DNA of 64,000 nucleotides from Microvirga pakistanensis (GTDB lineage Bacteria; Pseudomonadota; Alphaproteobacteria; Rhizobiales; Beijerinckiaceae). Where the stretch lies: NCBI RefSeq assembly GCF_004458765.1, contig NZ_SPJX01000029.1:112742-176741 (forward strand). The letters run 5' to 3'. Positions within the stretch are counted from its first letter, which is position 1. Every line of letters begins with the position of its first letter. Below the pieces are notes generated by a model that saw only the letters and a list, made by a program, of their open reading frames with translations, searched no databases and was not told where the DNA came from. Positions 1-8,744 of the stretch are shown here, one piece after another. A program made the position numbers and the translations under genes.

Positions 1-421
1 GGATTTGGCGCTCCCATCGGTCATGATTGTTGAGATCTGGCAGCATACACCTTTCGTTACGCTGATAATGCTCGCTGGGCTGCAGACCGTTCCACGCGAG
101 TTGCTTGAGTCGTCGATGATGGACGGCGCATCACGCTGGCAACGTTTCCGCTACGTGGTTCTCCCTCTGATCACTCCGATCCTGCTTTTGGCGTTGGTTT
201 TTCGAACCATGTTTACCTTGCGTGTTTTTGCACCGGTCTGGGTATTAACCGGAGGCGGCCCAGCGGATAGTACCCTGGTTATCGGCGTCGATATCTATCG
301 TGCAGCCTTCCGCTACTATAATCTGGGAATAGCCGCCACACTTTCCATCATTCTCCTCGCTGTCACTCTTGCAATCACCCTCGTCTACATGCGTCTGCTG
401 CGTAGGGAGGCGTTGACATGA
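1..421 (+). CDS. Sugar ABC transporter permease, MalF type (5' end outside window)
   Basis: This is the C-terminal part of an inner-membrane permease of a carbohydrate ABC importer. The reading frame is open from the first bases, so the N-terminal half lies outside the window. The cytoplasmic EAA loop that docks on the ATPase is visible as ESSMMDGASRWQRFRYVVLP, followed by two hydrophobic segments. Its stop overlaps the start of the next permease by four bases (ATGA), and the ATPase follows, so this is one transport operon. The substrate cannot be read from the sequence; the binding protein must lie upstream. Confidence 0.9.
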   Translation, partial: DLALPSVMIVEIWQHTPFVTLIMLAGLQTVPRELLESSMMDGASRWQRFRYVVLPLITPILLLALVFRTMFTLRVFAPVWVLTGGGPADSTLVIGVDIYRAAFRYYNLGIAATLSIILLAVTLAITLVYMRLLRREALT

Positions 422-1260
422 ACCCGAGCGTTGTTCGGCTCTTAGAGAAATATCTCATCGGCCTGTGCGTAATCGCGGTGATCCTGTTCACCGTCTTCCC
501 CCTTGCGTGGATAATTTTGACGAGCGTGAAGCCAGCGAACATCGCCGTTTCGTATCCTCCCAGGTTCTTTTTCACCCCCACACTCGAACATTACGGACTA
601 TTGCTCTCCGGTAGCGGCGGCGAAGTGCTGGGAAAGGCGTTCATCAATTCGATCCTGACCACCGGGATCTCCATGATCGTCACATTGCTCGTCGCGTGTC
701 CCGCGGCCTATTCGCTCTCCCGCCTGAAGCCAGCGGGTGGGGCAGCCATTGTCGTATTTATCATCGGGGTTCGCATGCTCCCCCCGATCGTACTGGTCGT
801 GCCGCTATTCCGAATCTTCCAGTCCTGGGGGATAACCGACACACAAACGGCGCTCATTATACCTTATGTGGGCCTGTCTGTTCCGCTTGCGACTTGGATG
901 ATGATTGGCTTCTTCCTGAATCTGCCCAAGGAGTTGGAGGAGGCTGCGATGATCGATGGATGCGGACGGATCAAAGCGTTCTGGCACGTGATTCTGCCCC
1001 TCGCCGCACCGGGGCTTGCGGCAACGTCGATTTTCACAGGCCTGCTGGCGTGGAATGATCTCGTGTTCTCATTACCGCTGACCACCGTTGACGCCGTAAC
1101 ACTCCCGGTGATTGCATCACGGATGCGAGTGGAAGAGGGAGTACTGTGGGGACAGCTCGGCGCTGTCTCAACGATCATGATTATTCCGGTCATTCTCCTC
1201 ACTTTTTTCGTACAGAGGCACATAGTCCAAGGGATAGCGTCCGGCGCGGTCAAAGGCTGA
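418..1260 (+). CDS. Sugar ABC transporter permease, MalG type
   Basis: A 280-residue inner-membrane permease, the second half of the heterodimeric channel with the preceding gene. It has about six hydrophobic segments and an EAA loop near residues 170-200 (EEAAMIDGCGRIKAFWHVIL), typical of MalG/UgpE-type carbohydrate permeases of about 270-280 residues. Start ATG 418 overlaps the upstream stop, implying translational coupling. The ATPase gene begins 41 bases downstream on the same strand. Confidence 0.93.
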   Translation: MNPSVVRLLEKYLIGLCVIAVILFTVFPLAWIILTSVKPANIAVSYPPRFFFTPTLEHYGLLLSGSGGEVLGKAFINSILTTGISMIVTLLVACPAAYSLSRLKPAGGAAIVVFIIGVRMLPPIVLVVPLFRIFQSWGITDTQTALIIPYVGLSVPLATWMMIGFFLNLPKELEEAAMIDGCGRIKAFWHVILPLAAPGLAATSIFTGLLAWNDLVFSLPLTTVDAVTLPVIASRMRVEEGVLWGQLGAVSTIMIIPVILLTFFVQRHIVQGIASGAVKG

Positions 1261-1301
1261 TCGACGTTCCGGCGATCTGGAAGAGCTAGGAGATTGCGGA
1301 C

Positions 1302-2372
1302 ATGGCGAGTGTCGAGGTTGTGGAAGCCAAAAAGTCATACGGGAGTTTGGAGGTCATCCACGGCGTCAACTTGAACGTTGCAGATGGAGAGTTTGTTGTT
1401 TTGGTTGGCCCGTCCGGATGCGGCAAGTCCACTCTTCTGCGAATGATCGCAGGGCTCGAGTCCATTACCTCGGGCGAAATCAGTATTGGTGAACGCCTCG
1501 TCAATGATGTTCTCCCGAAGGATCGGGACATTGCTATGGTGTTTCAGAACTATGCTCTCTATCCACATATGACAGTGTGGGAGAATATGGCCTTCCCGCT
1601 TAAGATGAATGGTGTAGCACAGACTGAGATAGACCGCCGCGTGTCTGCAGCGGCTGAAGTTCTTGGCCTCCTTCCGTATCTGAATCGGCATCCGCGTCAT
1701 TTGTCCGGTGGTCAGCGGCAACGTGTGGCTATGGGACGTGCCATCGTTCGTCGGCCGAAAGCCTTTCTTTTCGATGAGCCACTTTCAAACCTCGACGCCA
1801 AACTGCGTGTTCAGATGCGGACCGAAATCAAAGAGCTACACCAGCGTATTGGCACAACTTCAATATATGTCACCCACGATCAAGTAGAGGCTATGACGAT
1901 GGCGGATCGGATCGTAGTGATGCGGGACGGCATTATTGAGCAGGTGGGATCGCCGCTCGATCTTTACGATCATCCTGTCAATACGTTCGTTGCCGCCTTC
2001 ATCGGTTCTCCCTCGATAAACTTTCTTTCCGGCAAATGGGATAGAATCAATCAGAAACTCAAACTAGCCGAACATTTTGACGTTGATTTTCCGGCAACTG
2101 ACAGACCCTCGATGCCAGATGAGATCGTCTACGGCATTCGCCCGGAGCACCTTGCAATTTCCGCAACGGAAGAGGGCATACCCGCTCAAGTCGCCGTGGT
2201 AGAGCCAACAGGCGCACAAACACAGGTATTGTTCAAGACAACCAACAAGACAGATCTCACGGCGATCTTCTCTGAGAGAATTAACTTGAACCCAGGCGAG
2301 ACAGTTAAGCTGGTGCCGAGCATAACGACGGGTCACTTTTTCGATGCGGGCACCGGCGCGCGCATTCTTTAA
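1302..2372 (+). CDS. Sugar ABC transporter ATP-binding protein, UgpC/MalK type
   Basis: A 356-residue cytoplasmic ATPase that powers the two preceding permeases. The nucleotide-binding domain has Walker A GPSGCGKS near residue 38, the signature LSGGQRQR near residue 134, Walker B FLFDEP and the switch histidine in VTHD. The last 120 residues form the TOBE-type regulatory domain of the MalK/UgpC family (VYGIRPEHL). The start follows an AGGAG about ten bases upstream. No clear terminator was found after the stop. Confidence 0.95.
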   Translation: MASVEVVEAKKSYGSLEVIHGVNLNVADGEFVVLVGPSGCGKSTLLRMIAGLESITSGEISIGERLVNDVLPKDRDIAMVFQNYALYPHMTVWENMAFPLKMNGVAQTEIDRRVSAAAEVLGLLPYLNRHPRHLSGGQRQRVAMGRAIVRRPKAFLFDEPLSNLDAKLRVQMRTEIKELHQRIGTTSIYVTHDQVEAMTMADRIVVMRDGIIEQVGSPLDLYDHPVNTFVAAFIGSPSINFLSGKWDRINQKLKLAEHFDVDFPATDRPSMPDEIVYGIRPEHLAISATEEGIPAQVAVVEPTGAQTQVLFKTTNKTDLTAIFSERINLNPGETVKLVPSITTGHFFDAGTGARIL

Positions 2373-2484
2373 GACCAGATTTGCCGCAAGGTTTTGTGAC
2401 ATCAAACAAGCGAAGACATGGGACAATGGCGCCGGTCTCTAGTCAGTTGTCGCTGCTGAACCGGCTGGTTCGGGCGGAATGTGG

Positions 2485-2972
2485 GGGCGGGACGGAGTTG
2501 TAACGAATCCGCTCGCATGCCAGTTCGATCCGATGCAGTACGTTCGCAAGCCAGGCGCAGATCCGTCAGGCAACCCGGCGGAGGATAAAGCCCGATGTCC
2601 GCGGCGCTCTATAACCGACCTCGCACAGTGGAAGGCGGGCACCTGACAGCCGGTGGGCTGGTGCTGATCTCGGAGGCACACTGGAATGGAACACTGGTGC
2701 CAGATGACGAGAGATCACCGACGAAGGCGGAGCGTTACTCCAGGGACGTGGTAAACAACCTCGACTTTACGCCTGGATTACGGACTCCTACGCCTGAGAC
2801 TCTGACCCATGACATGGCAACGTACGCACGGCTTGAAGAAAGTCGCCGCACCTGCGATGCGACATCGACCAATTTCGACCTCTTCCCCGTTCGCGGCGGA
2901 TGTCTGATCGTCCGGCATGGTCTGGCCGATCCCGACCTTAATCAGCGCCTGGGAGTAGGCTGTCGGCTGTAG
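2485..2972 (+). pseudogene. Relic of a tannase/feruloyl esterase family gene
   Basis: No intact frame exists here, but pieces in changing frames match the tannase/feruloyl esterase family in the right order. Around 2491-2530 the frame reads DGVVTNPLACQFDP, the family's conserved calcium/disulfide region. Around 2608-2650 it reads LYNRPRTVEGG, and around 2875-2935 FDLFPVRGGCLIVRHGLADP, like the segment carrying the catalytic Asp loop. Stops and frame changes separate these pieces, and both gene ends are missing. The assignment is from pattern memory, not a search. Confidence 0.5.
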
Positions 2973-3322
2973 CGCTCAAGGGGATAGTTCGGCAGCACTT
3001 GCCGATGCAGCAGACTCTGTTGGTCGAGATGGTCTGCTCTGGGTCATTCTCCGCCAATCCCCTGCCCTGCGCGAACATCCGCTGTTCACCTCATGAGCAG
3101 ACATTCAAACTAGGACCGGGATGTGCCAGAAGCAGTCGCTTCGGGATTGTTGATAATCGGCACCCGCTTGTTCTGGTGCTCCGGAAATCACATGAGACAA
3201 GTTCTCTCACAGCTACCGCGACGGTACGGAGCCGATGAGACCATATCCGTTCACCCGCAGCGCGCCAGCCTCCAACACGCCCATCCGAAAGAGGTGGGAA
3301 ATCCGGGTGGCAAGGCACCCCT
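2973..3322. other. Intergenic stretch, nothing recognised
   Basis: These 350 bases lie between the tannase relic and the end of the AsnC-type regulator. Short open frames exist, but none has family motifs, a ribosome binding site or a convincing coding pattern. It may be further decay of the same relic. Confidence 0.5.
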
Positions 3323-3802
3323 TCAGACCGCGCCTTCGATGACAATGCTCGGGAGCAGGTCGGAGGTCTTCACGTTCTTCGTTATGACGTATGTGAAATA
3401 ACGTTCGATCCCAAGGTCAAGCCGCAGTAGCTTGTCGATCAACCGTTGATAGGCATCTATATCCTCGGATATGATCTTGAGAATATAGTCTACACCGCCG
3501 CCGGTGGCGTCGCAGGAAACGATCGCAGGTTCCTTGAGGATTGCCTCCTCAAAGCGGTCGAAGTCAGACTGCTGATGGCTCTTCAACCTGATTTCTACGA
3601 GAACAGCGGTTCTGCGGGCCAACCTGTCCGTATTGATGCGCGCTGTATAGCCCGTGATCACTCCGCTCTTCTCAAGGCGGCTTAGGCGCTCCCAGCATGC
3701 TGTGGGGGACAGATTCACGGCCTCAGCAAGCCGAATTTTGGTCATTCGGCCGTCTCTCTGAAGGGCAGCAAGGATCTTCAAGTCGATTTTGTCGAGTTTC
3801 AT
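3323..3802 (-). CDS. doeX: Lrp/AsnC family regulator, DoeX-like
   Basis: A 159-residue Lrp/AsnC-type DNA-binding protein. The N-terminal helix-turn-helix is at about residues 5-50 (DLKILAALQRDGRMTKIRLAEAV), and the C-terminal RAM ligand/oligomer domain follows, with the GGGVDYILKI core. ATG 3802 is chosen because it begins the conserved MKLDKIDLKIL; a TTG further upstream adds eight residues. The gene is divergent from enuR at the head of an ectoine locus, the usual place of DoeX, which in Halomonas regulates doeAB. Specificity is inferred from that context. Confidence 0.8.
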   Translation of the reverse strand: MKLDKIDLKILAALQRDGRMTKIRLAEAVNLSPTACWERLSRLEKSGVITGYTARINTDRLARRTAVLVEIRLKSHQQSDFDRFEEAILKEPAIVSCDATGGGVDYILKIISEDIDAYQRLIDKLLRLDLGIERYFTYVITKNVKTSDLLPSIVIEGAV

Positions 3803-3821
3803 GGCTATCTCGAAGCTCCAG

Positions 3822-3849
3822 TACAATGTAAGGCATTATCCATTACAAT
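3822..3849. promoter_or_regulatory. Direct TACAAT repeats between doeX-like gene and enuR
   Basis: The 63-base divergent region carries TACAAT at 3822-3827 and again at 3844-3849, exactly 22 bp apart, about two helical turns. MocR-type regulators often bind direct repeats next to their own promoters, so this is a candidate autoregulatory site for EnuR or the AsnC-type protein. The repeats are seen directly; the role is inferred. Confidence 0.35.
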
Positions 3850-3865
3850 CACACGAGACAATCCC

Positions 3866-5326
3866 ATGCGAGAGCTGCCTCGCCCCTCCGATGACCAAGA
3901 CGCCTTTGTTCGACCTGAAGAACGGGGGATTGCAGACTGGCGGCCCATGCTTACTAAGCGGAAGGGGATCACGAAGCATAAGCTCTTGACGGAGCGGATC
4001 ATCGCAGACATCGATGCGGATATCTTGCCGGCGCATGCGCGGATGCCGACGCACCGGGATCTTGCCCGGCAGCTCGGGGTGTCCGTCCAGACCGTGAGCC
4101 TCAGCTATAAGGAAGCCGAACGGCGTGGCTATCTGCGGGGCGAGGTCGGCCGGGGTACTTTCGTCCGCAGCCGGGTTACGGAGAAGGCAGAGCGGTTTAT
4201 GCTCGATCAGGACCCTGGCGAGACGGTTGATCTCTCTATCATTCGGGCGATCTACACCGAATCGCATGAGAACGCATCCCGCGCCGTCATGCGGAGCCTC
4301 GCCCAGAGCGACAACAGCGCCTTCATGCGCCCCTGCCGGCCCATTGCGGGCCTGGACCGCCATCGGGCTGCGGCACAGGTCTGGTTGAAGGGTCTCGGCG
4401 TCGACGCCGCGAAGGACCGCATCCTGATCACGAACGGCGCCGCCCACGGCCTCTTCCTGGCGGTCGCCGCCATCGTCCAGCCCGGCGACACCGTTCTCAC
4501 CGAAAATCTGACGGACCATGGCATCATCGGTCTCGCCAACGTTCTGGGCTTCACCCTGCGCGGTCTCCCAACCGACCATGAGGGCATTCTCGTAGAGGCC
4601 TTCGAGGAGGCCTGCGCAGCCGGCGGAGTGAGCGCCCTGGTGCTCATCCCGTCTCTGGGCAATCCGACTAGCCATGTGATGGGAGCCGAGCGACGGCAGG
4701 CGATCGCGGGAATTGCGCGCCGTTACGGCATCTATGTCGTGGAAGATGAAGTCTATAAGCCGCTCCTGGAAACCCCACTTCCATCGTTTACCGACTTGCT
4801 CCCGGAGCTTGGCTTCTTCGTCACCAGCTTCACCAAATCTGTTCTGACGGGATTGCGGGTCGGATATCTCGTGGTTCCGCCGCAATACTCGATCCGGGTC
4901 GCGAGCATCATGCGCGTGACGAGTTGGAGCGCCACGAACCTGCCTGCCGAGATCGCAACCCTCTGGATCGAAGACGGCACGGCCCTAGACCTGATTGCCT
5001 TGCAACGCCGGGAGGTTCGCGCACGTCAGGCCGTTGTGGAGGATATCCTCGGGCTGCACATCGCCCATACGCATCCCTTGTCTCTTTGCGCTTGGCTGAA
5101 GGTGCCGCCCCGATGGACCGAAGAGGGACTCGTGCGGATGCTGGCCCAGAAAAATATCGCCGTCACCCCATCTGATCCCTTCATGGCGGGCCCGGACAGT
5201 ACGGGCGGCATCCGGATTTGCATCGGCGGACGCTTGTCCCATACGACCCTGAGCCGCACTCTTCGGACAATCGCGGAAACTTTCGACCAGCTGCCTCCTG
5301 TCTTCGATACCAGCTCTATCGCTTAG
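3866..5326 (+). CDS. enuR: MocR/GntR-type ectoine utilisation regulator EnuR
   Basis: A 486-residue MocR-type transcription factor. The N-terminal GntR winged helix is at about residues 30-110 (PTHRDLARQLGVSVQTVSLSY), followed by a class I aminotransferase-like domain. Lys324 in SFTKSVLTGLRVGY is the expected PLP-binding lysine. Known EnuR proteins repress ectoine catabolic genes and are released when an ectoine-derived intermediate reacts with the bound PLP. The long N-terminus is kept because residues around IADWRP precede the winged helix in this group. It is divergent from the AsnC-type gene, with eutB following on the same strand. Confidence 0.88.
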   Translation: MRELPRPSDDQDAFVRPEERGIADWRPMLTKRKGITKHKLLTERIIADIDADILPAHARMPTHRDLARQLGVSVQTVSLSYKEAERRGYLRGEVGRGTFVRSRVTEKAERFMLDQDPGETVDLSIIRAIYTESHENASRAVMRSLAQSDNSAFMRPCRPIAGLDRHRAAAQVWLKGLGVDAAKDRILITNGAAHGLFLAVAAIVQPGDTVLTENLTDHGIIGLANVLGFTLRGLPTDHEGILVEAFEEACAAGGVSALVLIPSLGNPTSHVMGAERRQAIAGIARRYGIYVVEDEVYKPLLETPLPSFTDLLPELGFFVTSFTKSVLTGLRVGYLVVPPQYSIRVASIMRVTSWSATNLPAEIATLWIEDGTALDLIALQRREVRARQAVVEDILGLHIAHTHPLSLCAWLKVPPRWTEEGLVRMLAQKNIAVTPSDPFMAGPDSTGGIRICIGGRLSHTTLSRTLRTIAETFDQLPPVFDTSSIA

Positions 5327-5369
5327 ACAGAGACTTCTCCGAAAGGATGTTTCAATTAACGTGACCATG

Positions 5370-5390
5370 ATTGTTTCATAACAATATAAT
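5370..5390 (+). promoter_or_regulatory. Operator-like inverted repeat and -10 box before eutB
   Basis: In the AT-rich gap between enuR and eutB, ATTGTT-TCAT-AACAAT forms a perfect 6-bp inverted repeat (5370-5385). It runs directly into TATAAT at 5385-5390, a consensus -10 box, with a weak -35-like element about 17-18 bp upstream. An alternative TTGACA lies at 5393-5398. A repressor bound here would cover the promoter, which fits EnuR control of the catabolic operon. Binding is inferred. Confidence 0.45.
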
Positions 5391-5566
5391 TATTGACATG
5401 AAATAGGGTGCATCACACCATCCCTTTGTCCTGCTCAAAAGTGGTGAATGCCCTTGAAGCCCGCACGAAGCCGTATCGTCGAAGCAGTTCAGTCCACACC
5501 CCGGTGCGGCAGCACCGGTGTTGTTTGTTGGACCCCGACCGTTTCCGTCATCGCAGGCTCCCTCCG

Positions 5567-6556
5567 ATGAGCGCGGTCGGGCTCGACGGTATCATGAGAG
5601 CCCAGGAGCGCATCGTCGATCGGGTTCGGCGCACGCCCCTCACCTTGTCCTCAGGACTCTCCTCACATTGCGGCGCTCCGGTTTATCTCAAGCTCGAAAG
5701 CCATCAGCTGACCGGCAGCTTCAAGCTGCGTGGCGCCACGAATGCTGTCCTTTCCTTGAACACCGAAGCACGGCAGCGCGGCCTCGTCACTGCCTCGACG
5801 GGCAATCACGGTCGTGCGGTCGCACATGCGGCGAAGGCCGAAGGCGTGCCAGCGGTTGTTTGCATGTCCGCTCTCGTCCCTACCAACAAGGTCGAAGCGG
5901 TACGGGCTCTCGCAGCTGAGGTCCGCATTGTCGGACGCTCCCAGGACGATGCGCAGGAGGAGGTCGAACGTCTGGTACGTGAGGAAGGTCTGACCGCCAT
6001 TCCGCCTTTCGATCATGCCGACGTCATTGCGGGGCAAGGAACGATAGGCCTCGAGATCGCGGATGACCGTCCCGATACCGAACTCGTGCTCGTTCCGCTC
6101 TCAGGCGGAGGACTGGCCGCGGGCGTTGCCTCGGCCATCAAAGGACGGCTTCCGCAGGCGCGGGTAATCGGAATCTCGATGGAGCGCGGCGCGGCTATGT
6201 ATGCGAGTCTGCGCGCCGGAAAGCCCGTCCCGGTCGAGGAACTGGAAACCCTGGCCGACTCCCTGGGTGGCGGTATCGGGCTGGAGAACCGCTACACTTT
6301 CGCCCTGTGCCGCGATCTCCTCGACGACGTCGTACTGCTGTCGGAGGACGAGATTGCCGAAGGCATCCGTCATGCCTTTGCGGCGGAAGGCGAAACGGTA
6401 GAGGGAGCCGGCGCGGTTGGTATCGCAGCGCTCCTGGCTAAGAAGGTCGATGTCCGAGGACCGACCGTCGTAATCGTCTCGGGCCGCAACATCGACGAGA
6501 TACTCCACCAGCAGATTGTAACCACCGGCAGCAACGCGGGAGAGCGAGACCGATGA
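5567..6556 (+). CDS. eutB: Hydroxyectoine utilisation dehydratase EutB
   Basis: A 329-residue PLP enzyme of the threonine dehydratase/serine racemase fold. The PLP lysine lies in SFKLRGATNAV near residue 55, and the phosphate-binding loop is PLSGGGLAAGV near residue 177. In ectoine loci EutB takes part in converting hydroxyectoine towards ectoine. ATG 5567 (MSAVGLDGIMRAQ) is chosen because the family starts just before this point; upstream in-frame codons lack family resemblance. The stop overlaps the eutC start (ATGA). Confidence 0.85.
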   Translation: MSAVGLDGIMRAQERIVDRVRRTPLTLSSGLSSHCGAPVYLKLESHQLTGSFKLRGATNAVLSLNTEARQRGLVTASTGNHGRAVAHAAKAEGVPAVVCMSALVPTNKVEAVRALAAEVRIVGRSQDDAQEEVERLVREEGLTAIPPFDHADVIAGQGTIGLEIADDRPDTELVLVPLSGGGLAAGVASAIKGRLPQARVIGISMERGAAMYASLRAGKPVPVEELETLADSLGGGIGLENRYTFALCRDLLDDVVLLSEDEIAEGIRHAFAAEGETVEGAGAVGIAALLAKKVDVRGPTVVIVSGRNIDEILHQQIVTTGSNAGERDR

Positions 6557-7566
6557 CTCAGATGCTCGTTCTCACCGAACCCGATCTCCGCCACGTTGTG
6601 CAACTCGATGCAGGCGTTGTGGCCTGCGTGGAGGATGCCTTCGCTGCCCTGGCCACCAAGCCGGTTGTGATGCCGCCGATCCTCCGACTCGACATTGTCG
6701 AGCATCGCGGCGAAGTTGACGTGAAGACTGCCTACGTCCCGGGCCTCGACGGTTTCGCCATCAAGGTGAGCCCAGGCTTCTTCGACAATCCGAAACTTGG
6801 ACTGCCAAGCCTCAACGGCCTGATGATCCTGTTCAGCACAAAGACCGGTCTCGTCGAGGCTCTGCTGCTGGATAACGGCTATCTCACCGATGTTCGCACC
6901 GCTGCCGCCGGTGCGCTTGCCGCGAAGCACCTGTCACGTGCCGATGCGCAGAGCGCCGCCATCTTCGGCGCAGGCACTCAAGCCCGCCTTCAGCTCAAGG
7001 CTCTCACGCTTGTGCGTCCGATCACGCATGCCCGGATCTGGGCGCGGGATCTCGCCAGGGCCGAGGCGGCGGCGCAGGACCTCGCAGCAGAGCTCGAAAT
7101 CACGGTCGACGCTGTGCGAAGTCCGCAAGCCGCCTGCGACGGTGCCGACATCATCGTCACGACGACTCCCGCCGAGCAGCCGCTTCTGAAGGCGGAATGG
7201 CTGCAGCCCGGTCAGCACATCACCGCCATGGGCTCGGATTCCGAGCACAAGAACGAGATCGATCCTACGATCCTGACGCGTGTCTCCTACATTGCCGACA
7301 GCGTGGCTCAGACGCGCCGCCTCGGCGAATTGCATCACGCGATCCGGACAGGATTGATCGCGGCAGATCGATCGTTCCCGGAACTGGGGCAGGTCATCGC
7401 CCGGCAAGTTCCCGGACGGGAAACCTCGGACGCCATCACTCTGTGCGACCTCACCGGAACCGGCGTGCAGGATACTGCCATCGCCACCCTCGCCCATGCA
7501 CGCGCGCGCGACGCCGGAGCGGGCAGATCCATCAATACAAAAGAAGCAACTGGAGGCTATTCGTGA
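6553..7566 (+). CDS. eutC: Ectoine utilisation protein EutC (ornithine cyclodeaminase family)
   Basis: A 337-residue NAD(P)-dependent enzyme of the ornithine cyclodeaminase/mu-crystallin family. The dinucleotide-binding loop IFGAGTQARLQ is near residues 137-147, and VKVSPGFFDNP/FSTKTGLVEALLLD sits in the substrate domain. EutC acts with EutB in hydroxyectoine breakdown. The gene overlaps eutB by four bases and doeA by four bases, so the cluster is translationally coupled. Confidence 0.88.
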   Translation: MTQMLVLTEPDLRHVVQLDAGVVACVEDAFAALATKPVVMPPILRLDIVEHRGEVDVKTAYVPGLDGFAIKVSPGFFDNPKLGLPSLNGLMILFSTKTGLVEALLLDNGYLTDVRTAAAGALAAKHLSRADAQSAAIFGAGTQARLQLKALTLVRPITHARIWARDLARAEAAAQDLAAELEITVDAVRSPQAACDGADIIVTTTPAEQPLLKAEWLQPGQHITAMGSDSEHKNEIDPTILTRVSYIADSVAQTRRLGELHHAIRTGLIAADRSFPELGQVIARQVPGRETSDAITLCDLTGTGVQDTAIATLAHARARDAGAGRSINTKEATGGYS

Positions 7567-8744
7567 GCGCGCCCACTCTCAATTTCAGCCGAGCAGAATA
7601 TGCCGAGCGCCTCGCCAAAACCCGCAGGGGGATGGAGAAAGGCGGGATCGACCTCCTGATCGTCACCGATCCGTCCAACATGCATTGGCTGACAGGCTAC
7701 GACGGCTGGTCGTTCTACGTGCATCAATGCGTCCTGGTGCCGCCGGAGGGCGAGCCGATCTGGTTCGGCCGCGGGCAGGATGCCAACGGCGCGAAGCGCA
7801 CCGCCTATCTCGCCCACGACAACATCATCGGCTACCCGGATCACTACGTTCAGTCGAAGGAACGCCACCCGATGGACTTTCTGTCGGGCATCATCGAGGA
7901 GCGCGGCTGGGGCAAGGGCGTCATCGCGGTCGAGATGGACAACTACTATTTCTCCGCCGCCGCCTACCTGTCGCTGGTCAGGCACCTGCCGAATGCCACG
8001 TTCAAGGATGCACTGTCGCTCGTGAACTGGCAGCGCGCCGTCAAGAGCCCGACGGAAATCGAATACATGAAAGTGGCGGGCCGCATCGTCGAGGCCATGC
8101 ACCGGCGCATCGTCGAGACGGTCGAGCCCGGCATGCGCAAGAACGACCTCGTGGCCGAGATCTACGATGCGGGCCTTCGCGGCGTCGATGGCTACGGCGG
8201 CGACTACGCGGCCATCGTGCCGCTCCTGCCTTCGGGCGAAGAGGCGTCCGCGCCCCATCTCACCTGGGACGACAGGCCTATGCGCAGCGGCGAGGGCACA
8301 TTCTTCGAGATCGCGGGCTGCTACAAGCGCTATCACTGCCCGCTCTCGCGCACCGTCTTCCTGGGCAAGCCCACGCAGGCGTTTCTCGATGCCGAGAAGG
8401 CCGTGCTGGAGGGCATGGAGGAAGGTCTCGCGGCGGCCAGGCCCGGCAATGTCTGCGAGGACATCGCCAACGCGTTCTTTGCCGTTCTCAAGCGATACGG
8501 CATCGTGAAGGACAACCGCACCGGCTATCCCATCGGCCTGAGCTATCCGCCGGACTGGGGCGAGCGCACGATGAGCCTGCGCCCCGGCGACCGAACCGAG
8601 CTCAAGCCCGGCATGACGTTCCACTTCATGACGGGGCTGTGGCTCGAGAACATGGGCCTGGAGATCACCGAGAGCATCCTCATCACCGAGACGGGAGTCG
8701 AGTGCCTCTCGAACGTGCCGCGCCAGCTCTTCGTGAAGCCATGA
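7563..8744 (+). CDS. doeA: Ectoine hydrolase DoeA (EutD)
   Basis: A 393-residue protein of the M24 creatinase/prolidase fold that opens the ectoine ring to N-acetyl-diaminobutyrate. An N-terminal creatinase-like domain (about 1-165, with LIVTDPSNMHWLTGYDGWS) precedes the pita-bread domain, which contains the cluster's expected VEPGMRKNDLVAEIY, YHCPLSRTVFLG and LKPGMTFHFMTGLW segments. The GTG start at 7563 overlaps the eutC stop. A much longer frame on this strand is a shadow. The product feeds DoeB, which is the next gene. Confidence 0.9.
   Translation: MSAPTLNFSRAEYAERLAKTRRGMEKGGIDLLIVTDPSNMHWLTGYDGWSFYVHQCVLVPPEGEPIWFGRGQDANGAKRTAYLAHDNIIGYPDHYVQSKERHPMDFLSGIIEERGWGKGVIAVEMDNYYFSAAAYLSLVRHLPNATFKDALSLVNWQRAVKSPTEIEYMKVAGRIVEAMHRRIVETVEPGMRKNDLVAEIYDAGLRGVDGYGGDYAAIVPLLPSGEEASAPHLTWDDRPMRSGEGTFFEIAGCYKRYHCPLSRTVFLGKPTQAFLDAEKAVLEGMEEGLAAARPGNVCEDIANAFFAVLKRYGIVKDNRTGYPIGLSYPPDWGERTMSLRPGDRTELKPGMTFHFMTGLWLENMGLEITESILITETGVECLSNVPRQLFVKP

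Noticed and set aside
3836..4885. 349-codon antisense frame inside enuR
   Set aside because: Complementary to the conserved EnuR coding sequence; no motifs and no ribosome site.
7496..8740. Long open frame running into doeB from inside eutC
   Set aside because: It is a high-GC shadow of doeA. Its sequence is arginine-rich and low in motifs, and doeB has its own ATG overlapping the doeA stop.
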